From assembly GCA_944385995.1 (NCBI GenBank), contig CALWZL010000006.1, positions 16,388-80,387 on the forward strand: a stretch of 64,000 nucleotides of DNA, read 5' to 3'. The DNA comes from an uncultured Faecalibacterium sp. (GTDB lineage Bacteria; Bacillota; Clostridia; Oscillospirales; Ruminococcaceae). The notes beneath the pieces were generated by a model, which was given only the letters and a program-made list of their open reading frames with translations, made no database searches and had not been told where the DNA came from. The translations under genes were made by a program, and so were the position numbers. Shown here one piece after another: positions 24,056-33,165 of this stretch (the stretch's first letter is position 1; each line of letters begins with the position of its first letter).

Positions 24056-26454
24056 GCTGTTTCCTCCCGGATGGCAATGTGGGCGTCGGCGGCCAGACCG
24101 TCCGAGACGGCGTGCAGCCGGACGCTGCCGCTCTCCCCGGCCTGGACAATGGCCAGGGCCTCGCCGTAATAGGTGTCGGTGACCGAGCCGGTATAATCCA
24201 GCTCATAGAAGGGGCAGGCGCTGCCCAGGCCCAGCAGTTTGCCGCCCTCCACCTCCACCGAAATCAGGGCCCGCGCCAGGGGCTTGGTGGTGCCCTCGGG
24301 GCCGGTGAACCGCAGCCGGATGTAGGCCAGATGGCCGGGCGCCACCGTCCCGCGCTCCGGCTCTGCCCGCAGGCAGGTCTCGCTGCCGGCGGTCACCAGG
24401 CTGGTGCGGCCGGTTTCATGGCCCTCCGGGTCCCGGGCGATGGCCTCCAGGACGCCGTTTTGGTAGGTCACCGCAAACCGGGCGATGCAGTCGTTTTTCA
24501 TGGCTTTCCGGGCAATGGTCCTGCCGTTCAGCACCAGTTCCACCTGGGCGGCCCGGGCATAAACCTCCACATGGGCCTTTTTGCCCTCGCAGCCCTGCCA
24601 GCTCCAGCTGGGGATGGCGTTGGACATCTTCCAGGCCGAGGGGCTGTGCTTGTCGCCGGTGTGGTTGACCGGGCAGACGGCGATGAAGGGCCCCTGCTCC
24701 GCTTCCAGCGCCACCCGGGTATAGAGGGCCTCTCCCAGCGGTTTGCCGGTCAGGTCAATCCGGCCCGAACCGGCGCTGACCCAGCCCAGGCCGCCGTCAA
24801 ACCGCTTGGCGTAGTCGGCATATTCCCAGGAACCCACCATCACTTCCCCCAGGTAGTCCATGCCGGCCCAGACAAAGTCCCCGATGATCCGGGGCTCTTT
24901 TTTGGCCATCTCCCGGAACCGGTAGGCGTCGTTGCAGAAGGTTTCGCTGCCCAGAATCAGCCGGCCCGGATATTTTTTCAGGTCGTGGGCATAGCGGTAG
25001 ATGCCGTAGTTGTACCCCGCAATGTCCATATTGGCGAAGGCGCCCCGGGTCTTGACATCGCAGCCGTGGAGGGTGGCGCCCCGCTTCATGAATTCATCTC
25101 CCAGCAGGCCGGCCAGATTGTTGAAGAATTGGCTGCCCACCGCCTTTTGTTTGGTGTTCTTGCCCTTGGCCCGGGCGGCCTCGGCTTTGGCCGCTTCCTT
25201 TTCGGCTTTGTCGTCGCTGTAGACCCCAAAGCCCGCCGAGGACAGGAAATTGAAAAAGATATTCACCCCGCAGGTCACCGGGCGGGTGTCGTCCAGGCCG
25301 TGGAGGAATTCGGTCATCTGCCTGGTCAGATAGATGCCCCGGGGCTGGGCCGTCTCGCTGACCTCATTGCCGGTGGAATAGAGAATCACGCAGGGATGAT
25401 TGTAGTCCTTGTTGACCATGTCGGTCAGGTCCTGTTTCCACCAGGCGCCGAAAAACTCGGTGTAGTCGTAGCGGGTCTTGTGGATGTACCAGTGGTCGAT
25501 GTACTCGTCCATCACCAGCATGCCCTGCCGGTCACAGGCCTCCAGCAGCGCCTTGGAACAGGGATTGTGGGCCGAGCGGATGGCGTTGTAGCCGGTCTCC
25601 TTCAGGAGGCGGACCTTCCGCTCCACCGCGTCGGGATAGCAGGCCGCCCCCAACAGGCCGTTGTCGTGGTGGATGCAGGCCCCCTGCAGCAGGCAGCGTT
25701 CGCCGTTCAGCAGCAGGCCCTGCTGGCCCCAGGACAGAGTCCGCAGGCCGAAGGTGGTCTCGTGGACATCCCCGCCGAAATGCACCCGGCAGGTGTACAG
25801 CTGGGGGTCTTCCGGGCTCCAGGGCCGGGCCCCGGGCAGGGTCAGAATCACCTTGCCCTGGTCCGCCTCGCCGGAGGCCAGCATGGTGTCCCCGTCCAGC
25901 ACTTCGGCCCGCAGGGCGCCCTGTCCGCGGGTCCGGGCGGTGATTTCCACCCGGGCCGGGTCCAGGGAGAGGGTGCGGACCCGCACCCCGTCGGGCAGGA
26001 TGCAGCCCCCCTGTTCCGCCGTCCAGAGGATCACCGGCCGGTAGATGCCGGCCCCCGAGTACCAGCGGCTGTTGGGCTGGTCGGCGTTGCGGGCAATCAC
26101 TTCCAGGAGGTTGTCGGCGTCGGGCTTGAGCTTGCCGGTGAGGTCCAGATAAAAGTTGGTGTAGCCGTAGGGGCGGAAAGCCAGCTTTTCCCCGTTCAGC
26201 CAGACTTCCGCTTTGCGGTAGACTCCCTCAAATTCCAGGATCATCTGCCGGGCGGCCTGGTCGGCGGTGGGATGCAGGGTCTTTTCATAGATATAATCAA
26301 ATCCCTCGTACCAGCCGGTGTTGGTGCCGCCGGGGGCGGTCTCGCTCTTGGGCTCAGCCAGCATGGCGTCGTGGGGGATGGTCACCGGCTGGCCGGGGCC
26401 GGGCTGGTCCAGATGCCGGCAGGTCCAGCCGGTATGCAGTGTAATGGGTTTCAT
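24052..26454 (-). CDS. Glycoside hydrolase family 2 (beta-galactosidase type)
   Basis: An 800-residue cytoplasmic GH2. It has an N-terminal sugar-binding domain (GVYRKAEVWLNGEKLAFRPY), an Ig-like domain, a TIM barrel with acid/base in YSTGNEV and nucleophile in LGSETFC, and C-terminal beta domains, as in DUF4982-type GH2 enzymes. A Lys/Ala/Glu-rich insertion (KAEKEAAKAEAARAKGKNTK) interrupts the barrel between the catalytic residues. The start at 26454 follows AGGAAAGGACATGCC. It leads the GH2-GtrA-GH3 operon. Confidence 0.9.
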   Translation of the reverse strand: MKPITLHTGWTCRHLDQPGPGQPVTIPHDAMLAEPKSETAPGGTNTGWYEGFDYIYEKTLHPTADQAARQMILEFEGVYRKAEVWLNGEKLAFRPYGYTNFYLDLTGKLKPDADNLLEVIARNADQPNSRWYSGAGIYRPVILWTAEQGGCILPDGVRVRTLSLDPARVEITARTRGQGALRAEVLDGDTMLASGEADQGKVILTLPGARPWSPEDPQLYTCRVHFGGDVHETTFGLRTLSWGQQGLLLNGERCLLQGACIHHDNGLLGAACYPDAVERKVRLLKETGYNAIRSAHNPCSKALLEACDRQGMLVMDEYIDHWYIHKTRYDYTEFFGAWWKQDLTDMVNKDYNHPCVILYSTGNEVSETAQPRGIYLTRQMTEFLHGLDDTRPVTCGVNIFFNFLSSAGFGVYSDDKAEKEAAKAEAARAKGKNTKQKAVGSQFFNNLAGLLGDEFMKRGATLHGCDVKTRGAFANMDIAGYNYGIYRYAHDLKKYPGRLILGSETFCNDAYRFREMAKKEPRIIGDFVWAGMDYLGEVMVGSWEYADYAKRFDGGLGWVSAGSGRIDLTGKPLGEALYTRVALEAEQGPFIAVCPVNHTGDKHSPSAWKMSNAIPSWSWQGCEGKKAHVEVYARAAQVELVLNGRTIARKAMKNDCIARFAVTYQNGVLEAIARDPEGHETGRTSLVTAGSETCLRAEPERGTVAPGHLAYIRLRFTGPEGTTKPLARALISVEVEGGKLLGLGSACPFYELDYTGSVTDTYYGEALAIVQAGESGSVRLHAVSDGLAADAHIAIREETA

Positions 26455-26494
26455 GGCATGTCCTTTCCTTTTGGGTCTGTCCCCTGAAACAACA

Positions 26495-26552
26495 GGGCGC
26501 CGGTCCGGGAACCCCGGGTCTGTCTGCTGCACCCGAAGTCCCCGCCGGCGCC
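26495..26552 (-). repeat. Inverted repeat in the GH2 upstream region
   Basis: The arms GGGCGCCGG (26495-26503) and CCGGCGCCC (26544-26552) could fold the leader before GH2. A second stem at 26558-26588 has a T-run only in plus orientation. Next to it, GTTTCAGGGGAC occurs on the minus strand here and again before the permuted GH3 (30178-30189). Confidence 0.4.
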
Positions 26553-26608
26553 CCGCTTCCGGCCTTGGAAACAGGCCGGGCTTTTTCAGGGTGACAAGAT
26601 GGAGAAAA

Positions 26609-27022
26609 TCAATCCTTGTCAGCCGAGAACGCAGCTACCAGATCCGCAAGGATGGCCACCAGGTATCCGGCGATGCCCACCAGCGACAGCTGGAAGGCGG
26701 TCTCCTCCGAGGCCGGGTAGTTGACAGGGATGAAATAGATATCCGCTGCCAGAGAGGTGCGGCCCAGCGCAAAGAAGATCATGCCGGCGATCAGGCAAAA
26801 TCCCGCGGCGAGGATGACCAGGTCCCGGACGCCGCCGGTGGTTCTGCCCGAGGCCAGGACCGCCAGCAGGAGGACGGCGGCAACCGAACAGACCAGAACC
26901 AGGGGGCTGGGGGTGCTGCCGGTCAGATAGCCGGTCAGGGTGGTGACCAGGTAGAAAGCCAGGCCGACCAGGGCGGCGAGGACAGCCACCAGACCGGTGA
27001 CGGAAATTTTCTGCTGTTTCAT
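26609..27022 (-). CDS. Small four-helix membrane protein, partner of the permuted GH3
   Basis: A 137-residue integral membrane protein with four hydrophobic segments (about 10-32, 42-60, 66-88 and 112-133) and a short charged tail. I do not recognise the family. It begins 3 bp after the GH3 stop and is clearly co-transcribed, so it may stabilise or help position the membrane-anchored hydrolase (inference). Confidence 0.75.
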   Translation of the reverse strand: MKQQKISVTGLVAVLAALVGLAFYLVTTLTGYLTGSTPSPLVLVCSVAAVLLLAVLASGRTTGGVRDLVILAAGFCLIAGMIFFALGRTSLAADIYFIPVNYPASEETAFQLSLVGIAGYLVAILADLVAAFSADKD

Positions 27023-27025
27023 AGC

Positions 27026-30000
27026 TCAGACCCTCCTCTTGGCCTTTTTGCGGCTGACGGCGCAGCCCGCCAGGCAGCCAACCAGGCCCACGGCAAAGAC
27101 GACCGAGCAGCCGATGTAGGCGCCGCGCCACCAGGTCATGACATTTTCGGTGTGGGTGGTGGCGTTCACGCCGTTCATGGCCGCGCTGTTGGCCAGGGCG
27201 TACAGGGTGTAGTGCAGGTTCTGCCGGATGGCAGCCAGCATATCATGGTCGCCGCTGAGGCTCTCGGGATTCCAGTAGGTGATGCTCTCGTCGATGCCGA
27301 AGCCGCAGAAGGCGTTGGTGCCGGCCAGGATGCTCTCCTTGGGGGCAGCCTTCAGGGATACGCCGGTGAAGTCGGTGACGTTGTAGCCCTTGAAGCCCCA
27401 CTCGTTGCGCATGATGGCCACCTGTACGCCGTAGTTGGCGCTGGAGGCCACCGCACCGATCCGGTTGTAGGAGCTCATGACGCCCAGCGCGCCGGTGGTG
27501 TAGCTGTTCTCCATCTCGGGATCACTCTCGAAGGAGGCGGGCTTGCCGTTGGCCTCAAAGGCCTGCTGGAGGTTGCGCAGCTCCATCTCCCGGGCCTTGG
27601 CCTCGCTCATAAAGACGGCGATACCGGCGCGGTTGATTTCCTGATCGTTGAAGGCGGCGTGCTTGATGTTGACCAGGCAGCCCTTGGACTGGGCGCCCTG
27701 GACCACAGCGCTGCCGGTGTAGCCCGACAGGATGGGATCTTCGGAATAATACTCATGGCCGCGGCTGTTGTAGGCGTGGCGGTGGAGGTTCATGCCGGGG
27801 CCGATCATGATGGGCAGGTTGAGCACCAGGGTGCTCTCGCCCAGGATGATCTGGCCGTTCTCATAGGCCAGCTCCTTGTTCCAGCTGTAAGCCAGGTTGA
27901 CCGGCGAGGGCGCCACCCGGGTGCCGTAGTCGTACTCGGCGGCATCCTCATAGGGAACGCCCTGGTAAGAGCCCTCGGTCAGATAGTGGGAATCCGAGCC
28001 GCCGGGGCCGTCGTCGGCCGCATACTGCATCAGGCCCACCGAGGGGATGGCCGCAATGTTGTGGAAGGCGTTGGCGGCGAAGTCCAGGAATTCCTGCACC
28101 GTCACCTTGTTGAGCAGCTCTTCCCAGCGGGGATCGTCGAAGTCGGCGCCCTTGAGATCACTGATGGTCAAATCGCTGCTGGTGTCGCCGAAGATCAGAT
28201 CAGAGGTGTCCTCACCGGTTTTCAGCTCGATGAAATCGTTGTTCAGCAGCCGGGACAGGTTCTCATCGGCCACCAGGCCGGTGTAGGTCTTGGGGAAGGT
28301 GCCATTCCAGTCGCTGCGGGACAGATAGGTGACGGTACCCGGCTGGAAGGCGTTGAAGTCCATGGCGTAGTCGCCCTCGGACAGCTGGTTGGTGATTTCG
28401 GTGCCGTTCTTGCTGACCGAGAAGGTCTGGCTGTCCACCTCGCCCTCCCAGGTCCAGTGGTAGGTCTTGGAGGCGTCGCCCTCGTCGGTCATGCCGTCGG
28501 CGGTGGTGTAACCCTGGGCGGCCAGGATGTTGTTCAGGGCGTCATGGGAATCGGTGCCGATGGCGAAGTAGTAGTCGCCCGGGTCCACAATGTAGGTCTG
28601 TGCATTTTCCGAGTCATAGCTGGCGAGGTTGGCCATGTCCACTTCCATGGTGATGGTCTGGCTCTCGCCGGGGGCCAGGGTCTCGGTCTTTTCGTAGTCC
28701 ATCAGCTGGACGGCGGACTTTTCAATGCCGTACTGACGGTCATAGTCGGTGTAGGGCGCCTGGGCGTAGAGCTGAATCACGTCCTTGCCGGCGGTGTCGC
28801 CGGTGTTGGTCACGGTGACGGTGACGGTGGCCGTCTTTTTATTGCCCATGATCTCGACGCTGTCCAGCGTCTGCTCAAAGGTGGTGTAGGACAGGCCGTA
28901 GCCGAAGGGATACACCATCTCGTTTTCATAGTCCCAGACGCCGTCCACGGTGGCCACGGTGCCGTCGGGGTTGGCGTAGGTTCCGGCGGAAGCCTCGCTG
29001 CCGCCGTTGCCCATGACAATGTCAGCATACCGGGTCTCATAGTAGCGGTAGCCGGTGTAGATGCCCTCGGCCTCGATCAGGTAGGAGTTGACGCTGGCCG
29101 CGGCGTCAAAGTCGGCGGCGTTGGCCCAGGGAATGTCGCCGTAGTTCATCATGGCAGGGGCCACGGCGGTGTTCTTGGCGTAGACATCGCCCAGGTGAGC
29201 CGAGGGCGAGACGGTGCCGTTCAGCACGTCGGCCACGCCATAGAAGCCGTAGGCGCCGGGCAGGCCAATCCAGAGGATGGCGTCGATGTCGGGGTCATCC
29301 TGGAGGTTGGCGATTTCCATCTGGTTGGTGGCGTTGACCAGGACAATGACCTTGTCAAAGTTGGCCTTGGCCTCCTCGATCAGGGCCATTTCCTCGTCGC
29401 TGAGGCTCAGGATGTTGCCGGTGACGGTGGAAACGCCCTCGGCCAGGCCCTCTTCGCCGGGATAGTAGCCGTCGCCGTTTTCACCGTTGGGCCGGCCCAC
29501 CACCACGATGGCGGCGTCGCCGTAGGCGTCGTATTCGGAGTTATAGGCGGGGTTGAGGGCGGCCAGCTCATCCAGACTCAGTTCGCAGGGGTCGTTGTAG
29601 CTGGTGATTTCGGCGTACTCGGGGAGGACGCCGCCGCCGAACTGGGGCACCGTCCACTCTTTGTCGGCGAAATAGGCCTGGTAGGCTGCCAGCATGGAGG
29701 GATTCAGCTGGAAGCCGCGCTCGGTGAAGCAGTCGAAGATTTCGACGGTGGACTTGCCGTCGGTGACGCTGCCGCCGCTGCCGCCGTAGACCGGCGCATA
29801 GCTGCGGATGCCGAACAGGGTGATTTTGGCGTCCTTGGCCAGCGGCAGGGCGTCGTTTTCATTTTTCAGCAGGGCTACGGTCTCCTGGGATTCGCGGATC
29901 GCGAAATCCTTCAGACCCTCGTAGGCCTCCTGGGCAGTGGTGAAGTCGGACTTGTAGGTCCAGGCGTCCTCCTCGCTACCGGTGGTGTCGGTGACGGTTC

Positions 30001-30136
30001 TCTGGCTGCGGGTGCCGAAGAATGCGTCCACCGAAGTGCGGTACATTTCCAGCACCGACCCCGCTGCCAGCGAGATTGCCAGCAGCAAAGCCATCACCAG
30101 AGAGGTGCCGCGCCACAGATTGACTTTGCGGAACAT
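27026..30136 (-). CDS. Membrane-anchored GH3 with permuted domain order
   Basis: A 1036-residue enzyme with an N-terminal membrane segment (about 10-30) and a C-terminal one (WRGAYIGCSVVFAVGLVGCL) followed by a basic tail. The alpha/beta sandwich (ESQETVALLKNENDALPL) and Fn3 region (YPFGYGLSYTTFEQTL) come first. The TIM barrel with HRHAYNSRGHEYYSEDP, NIKHAAFND and nucleophile Asp922 in YNVTDFTG comes last. This reversed order is known from some rumen GH3 beta-glucosidases. The catalytic part should face outside. The start at 30136 follows GAAGGAGGTTCTATC. Upstream are a promoter, an inverted repeat and a tandem LytTR-type site. Confidence 0.9.
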   Translation of the reverse strand: MFRKVNLWRGTSLVMALLLAISLAAGSVLEMYRTSVDAFFGTRSQRTVTDTTGSEEDAWTYKSDFTTAQEAYEGLKDFAIRESQETVALLKNENDALPLAKDAKITLFGIRSYAPVYGGSGGSVTDGKSTVEIFDCFTERGFQLNPSMLAAYQAYFADKEWTVPQFGGGVLPEYAEITSYNDPCELSLDELAALNPAYNSEYDAYGDAAIVVVGRPNGENGDGYYPGEEGLAEGVSTVTGNILSLSDEEMALIEEAKANFDKVIVLVNATNQMEIANLQDDPDIDAILWIGLPGAYGFYGVADVLNGTVSPSAHLGDVYAKNTAVAPAMMNYGDIPWANAADFDAAASVNSYLIEAEGIYTGYRYYETRYADIVMGNGGSEASAGTYANPDGTVATVDGVWDYENEMVYPFGYGLSYTTFEQTLDSVEIMGNKKTATVTVTVTNTGDTAGKDVIQLYAQAPYTDYDRQYGIEKSAVQLMDYEKTETLAPGESQTITMEVDMANLASYDSENAQTYIVDPGDYYFAIGTDSHDALNNILAAQGYTTADGMTDEGDASKTYHWTWEGEVDSQTFSVSKNGTEITNQLSEGDYAMDFNAFQPGTVTYLSRSDWNGTFPKTYTGLVADENLSRLLNNDFIELKTGEDTSDLIFGDTSSDLTISDLKGADFDDPRWEELLNKVTVQEFLDFAANAFHNIAAIPSVGLMQYAADDGPGGSDSHYLTEGSYQGVPYEDAAEYDYGTRVAPSPVNLAYSWNKELAYENGQIILGESTLVLNLPIMIGPGMNLHRHAYNSRGHEYYSEDPILSGYTGSAVVQGAQSKGCLVNIKHAAFNDQEINRAGIAVFMSEAKAREMELRNLQQAFEANGKPASFESDPEMENSYTTGALGVMSSYNRIGAVASSANYGVQVAIMRNEWGFKGYNVTDFTGVSLKAAPKESILAGTNAFCGFGIDESITYWNPESLSGDHDMLAAIRQNLHYTLYALANSAAMNGVNATTHTENVMTWWRGAYIGCSVVFAVGLVGCLAGCAVSRKKAKRRV

Positions 30137-30209
30137 GATAGAACCTCCTTCTTCAATCGGCTCTGTGTTGTCAGACCGTCCCCTGAAACCGGGATGATTT
30201 GCACAAAAC

Positions 30210-30296
30210 ACAAAGTTCTTTGTACATATATTCCAGCAAAATCAGATACTTTTCAAGTGAAGCTGCCCAAACTGTCACTTTTCCGCCCTCAACTGC
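30210..30296 (-). promoter_or_regulatory. GH3 promoter with tandem LytTR-type sites and inverted repeat
   Basis: Minus-strand TTGAAA (30251-30256), a 17-bp spacer and GAATAT (30228-30233) form the promoter. Upstream are GCAGTTGAG (30288-30296) and ACAGTTTGG (30267-30275) as direct repeats with a 12-bp gap, matching the AgrA/LytTR consensus at 8 and 9 of 9 positions. Near the start point lies ACAAAG-TT-CTTTGT (30210-30223). Confidence 0.65.
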
Positions 30297-31605
30297 ATCC
30301 GTCCATCCGCGGAAAGAGCAGATTCATCACAAAGGTCTCTTTTCCGGTACTCACCCGGCAGGAACCGCCGTATTTTTCCACAATGGTGCGGATGGTTTCC
30401 AGGCCAAACCCATGGAGACCCCGCAGCCGCCCGGAATCAGGCACCGGCAGTCCGTCCCGGAGGGCGGGCAGGTCCTCCGGGATACAGCTGTTCTCACAGT
30501 GGACCAGCACCATCCCCCGCTTTCGGGCCACTTCCAGACGGATGTAGCGGCCGGCCGGGTCATCCACCTTTCCGGCGGCAGTGACGGCATTGTCCAGCAG
30601 GTTGCCCAACAGGGCATAGAGGTCGGAGGTGCGCAGAAAAGCCAGGGCTTTGCCGTCGGCCATGCAGTCAAATGCAATCTGTTTGCTCTGGCAGAGAAGC
30701 TGTTTTTCGGACAGAAGGACGTTGAGCGGCTCGCTGCCGGTGTCCACCGCGGTGTCATAGGCGGCGACCGCCTGGTTGAGAGCTTCCAGCTGTTCGGGGG
30801 GAATCAGTCCCCGCAGGGCCGCGGTCTGCTGTTTGAGTTCGTGGCAGCGGGCATTGATGACCCCGATGACCTCCCGGCGGACATCCAACTGTTGTTTCTG
30901 CTGGTAGATCAGCTGGTTGAGAAGGGCGTTGTCCTGCTGGACCGCCTGCCGGGAACCCATCTCACATTGCAGCCCCAGGATGAACAGACAGACCAAAATG
31001 CCGTAGAGCTGAAAGACATAGTACAGCACGCTCCCGGCCAGATCGGGGGACAAAAGCAGGAGGTTCTGCATCAGATTGGTGGTCAGCTGGACCGCCAGCA
31101 GCATACCCAGGGTGGAGCGGCTGCTGTGGGGATGTTCGATCCGGCCCAGCCTGCGGGCAAAGACCAGCCAGCACAGGCTCAACGCCGCGGCAAAGCCCGC
31201 CAGATAGACCCCCATATCGGTCAGAATGCCCCTGCCCCACACCATCCGGCCCAGCGAAGCGGCCGTCTGGCCCACCTTGAAACTGAGATGCTGGGCCGCA
31301 GCGGCAGCGGTAACAATGAAGAGCGCCCGCATCAGCTTCACATCAAAGCAGAAACAGACCGCCGGGATGGACAGCAGGACCAACAGGACGGTTTTGAGGC
31401 AGAGCATCCAGATGCTGGAAAAGTGCAGCGCGTTGTAGCCCAGCGAGAGCAGAATCATGGCGGCGGTCACGCCCAGCGCCCGCGCAACAAAAAAGCGACG
31501 GTGCCGCATCCTCCAGCTGAAGACGGCCACCACCGCCGCCAGCTCAAAGACATAGCCGTCGCCGTTGAAAAAAGCATACAGTTCCGCAAAAAATTGTCCT
31601 GTCAT
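30289..31605 (-). CDS. GHKL-type sensor histidine kinase (agr-like)
   Basis: A 438-residue membrane kinase. About six membrane segments fill residues 15-215. A linker coiled coil (QQDNALLNQLIYQQKQQ) leads to the phospho-acceptor region INARCHELKQQ. The GHKL ATPase has N box LLGNLLDNAV and G box HGFGLETIR. No peptide-processing AgrB or AgrD is visible nearby, so the signal is unknown. It overlaps the response-regulator gene by 4 bp. The permuted GH3 with LytTR sites lies immediately downstream. Confidence 0.92.
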   Translation of the reverse strand: MTGQFFAELYAFFNGDGYVFELAAVVAVFSWRMRHRRFFVARALGVTAAMILLSLGYNALHFSSIWMLCLKTVLLVLLSIPAVCFCFDVKLMRALFIVTAAAAAQHLSFKVGQTAASLGRMVWGRGILTDMGVYLAGFAAALSLCWLVFARRLGRIEHPHSSRSTLGMLLAVQLTTNLMQNLLLLSPDLAGSVLYYVFQLYGILVCLFILGLQCEMGSRQAVQQDNALLNQLIYQQKQQLDVRREVIGVINARCHELKQQTAALRGLIPPEQLEALNQAVAAYDTAVDTGSEPLNVLLSEKQLLCQSKQIAFDCMADGKALAFLRTSDLYALLGNLLDNAVTAAGKVDDPAGRYIRLEVARKRGMVLVHCENSCIPEDLPALRDGLPVPDSGRLRGLHGFGLETIRTIVEKYGGSCRVSTGKETFVMNLLFPRMDGCS

Positions 31606-32315
31606 AAGATCATTCCGTTCCCCATCGCCTCAGCCAGTTCACTCATAAAGGCCTTTTTGCGCGGGCGGCTGATCTGAAGGATTTCGCCGTTGGTCAGCAC
31701 CAGTTCATAGCCCTGGACCGCCTGGACGTACCGCGCATTGACCAAAAAACACTTGTTGCACCGCAGAAACCCCTTGCCCTGCAACTTTGCCTCGGCCTCG
31801 GTCAGTGTTCCGGTCCCCGACACAATCTGTCCGTCGGTGTGGAGCCACAGCCGGTGCCCCTGCACCTCGATGTAGAGGATGCTCCGCAGCAAAATCCGCT
31901 GGACGCCGCTTTGCTGGGGCACCATCAGGGCTTCGCTTTCCCGGCGGCACCGGTCGAGGGCCCGGCCCAGCTTCCGGGCAAAATCCTGATACCGGGCGGG
32001 CTTGACCAGGTAATCCTGTGCCCCCACCTCATAGCTGTCCACCGCATACTGGGCCATCCCGGTCACAAAGATCAGGACTGCTTTCTGGTCCGCCTGCCGC
32101 AGCCGGCGGGCCGCCTCCATCCCGTCGATGCCGGGCAGGCAGACATCCATAAAGACAATGTCGAACCGGCCGCAGCCCCTGGACAGAAAGGCCAGCGCAT
32201 CGGGGAACCGCTCCATCTGAAACTGTTCGCCCGTCTCCTGCCCGTAGCGGTCCAGATAATCCCCCAGCCGCCCGGCCTCGTCCAGCCGGTCCTCGATCAT
32301 GGCAATGTGGAACAT
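31602..32315 (-). CDS. LytTR-family response regulator
   Basis: A 237-residue regulator. The receiver domain has acidic pocket IED near residue 8, phospho-acceptor Asp57 in VFMDVCLPG, Thr in FVTGM and Lys in YLVKPA. The LytTR DNA-binding domain spans about 135-235 (ILYIEVQGHRLWLHT, LRCNKCFLVNARYVQ). Such proteins bind paired repeats 12 bp apart, and such a pair stands before the GH3 gene downstream of the kinase. RBS GGAGGAGATGAGG precedes the ATG. Confidence 0.93.
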   Translation of the reverse strand: MFHIAMIEDRLDEAGRLGDYLDRYGQETGEQFQMERFPDALAFLSRGCGRFDIVFMDVCLPGIDGMEAARRLRQADQKAVLIFVTGMAQYAVDSYEVGAQDYLVKPARYQDFARKLGRALDRCRRESEALMVPQQSGVQRILLRSILYIEVQGHRLWLHTDGQIVSGTGTLTEAEAKLQGKGFLRCNKCFLVNARYVQAVQGYELVLTNGEILQISRPRKKAFMSELAEAMGNGMIL

Positions 32316-32358
32316 GCCGCCTCATCTCCTCCTCTTTTGCCCCGTGCCTTCTTGTTTA

Positions 32359-32387
32359 ACTATAGCAAATCCCACCTGGGAATGCAA
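32359..32387 (-). promoter_or_regulatory. Promoter of the two-component operon
   Basis: Minus-strand TTGCAT (32382-32387), 17-bp spacer and TATAGT (32359-32364). Confidence 0.7.
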
Positions 32388-32445
32388 GTTTGGCTTTCCC
32401 GGGCCGGTCTGCGTTCCGTAGACTCTGCAATCTACCCTCCGTGTG

Positions 32446-32474
32446 TGTACATTGGCCCCGCTGTCTGGTACACT
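32446..32474 (+). promoter_or_regulatory. Promoter of the XRE/zinc-ribbon gene
   Basis: TGTACA (32446-32451), 17-bp spacer and TACACT (32469-32474), 24 bp before the start codon. Confidence 0.5.
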
Positions 32475-32497
32475 GGTGTCAGAAAGGAGGAGTCCCC

Positions 32498-33103
32498 ATG
32501 GATCAGAGCAAGATCGGGCGGTTCATCGCCGACACCCGCAAAGCCAAAAGCCTGACCCAGCGCCAGCTGGCCGACGCCCTGTCCATCAGTGACAAGACGG
32601 TGAGCAAATGGGAGACTGGCAAAGGCCTGCCGGATGTCTCCCTGATGCTGCCCCTGTGCGGTGCGCTGGACATCACCGTCAACGACCTTCTCACCGGCGA
32701 AAAGGTCTCTGCATCAAACTATCAAAAGAAAGCGGAGGAAAATATGATGGATCTCATCAAGGAAAACCAGGAAAACAAAAAGCGGATGATTCTGTCCATC
32801 ATCTGCGGCGTTATCACCATCATTGCGGTCTGTTCCCTGGTCATCATCGCGTCCTATCTGGAACTTCCCGCAGCGGTGCGGATTCTGCTGATTCTGCTGG
32901 CCCTCGCCACAGCGGCGGCAGGGGTAGGGGCAGCGGCGGTGCTGGAAGTCCAGGCCGGCTATTATGTCTGCCCCGCCTGCGGCGCCGCCTTTGTCCCCAC
33001 TTTGGAGGAATACGTCAAGGGCTATCACACCTTTACCAGGCGGCGTCTGACCTGCCCATCCTGCGGCAAAACCAGCATGTGCCGCCACCGGATTGTCCGA
33101 TGA
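32498..33103 (+). CDS. XRE-type regulator with membrane segments and zinc ribbon
   Basis: A 201-residue protein. The N-terminal helix-turn-helix (SLTQRQLADALSISDKTVSKW, described) covers residues 5-60. Two membrane segments occupy about 100-145 (MILSIICGVITIIAVCSLVII and a second), and a zinc ribbon with CPAC and CPSC ends the chain. This architecture suggests a membrane-tethered transcription regulator, common in Clostridia with unknown signals. The start at 32498 follows AAAGGAGGAGTCCCC. It is divergent from the two-component operon. Confidence 0.85.
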   Translation: MDQSKIGRFIADTRKAKSLTQRQLADALSISDKTVSKWETGKGLPDVSLMLPLCGALDITVNDLLTGEKVSASNYQKKAEENMMDLIKENQENKKRMILSIICGVITIIAVCSLVIIASYLELPAAVRILLILLALATAAAGVGAAAVLEVQAGYYVCPACGAAFVPTLEEYVKGYHTFTRRRLTCPSCGKTSMCRHRIVR

Positions 33104-33165
33104 CCCCATACAGCAAAACGGCATGGCCTCTCGGTCATGCCGTTTCGTATTTTCACGTTTGATTT

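Noticed and set aside
26318-30547. A 1409-codon open frame on the plus strand, antisense to the GH2 and GH3 genes
   Set aside because: It is an artefact of GC-rich coding on the other strand: no ribosome site, Gly/Val/His-rich nonsense composition and it crosses two real genes and their promoter.
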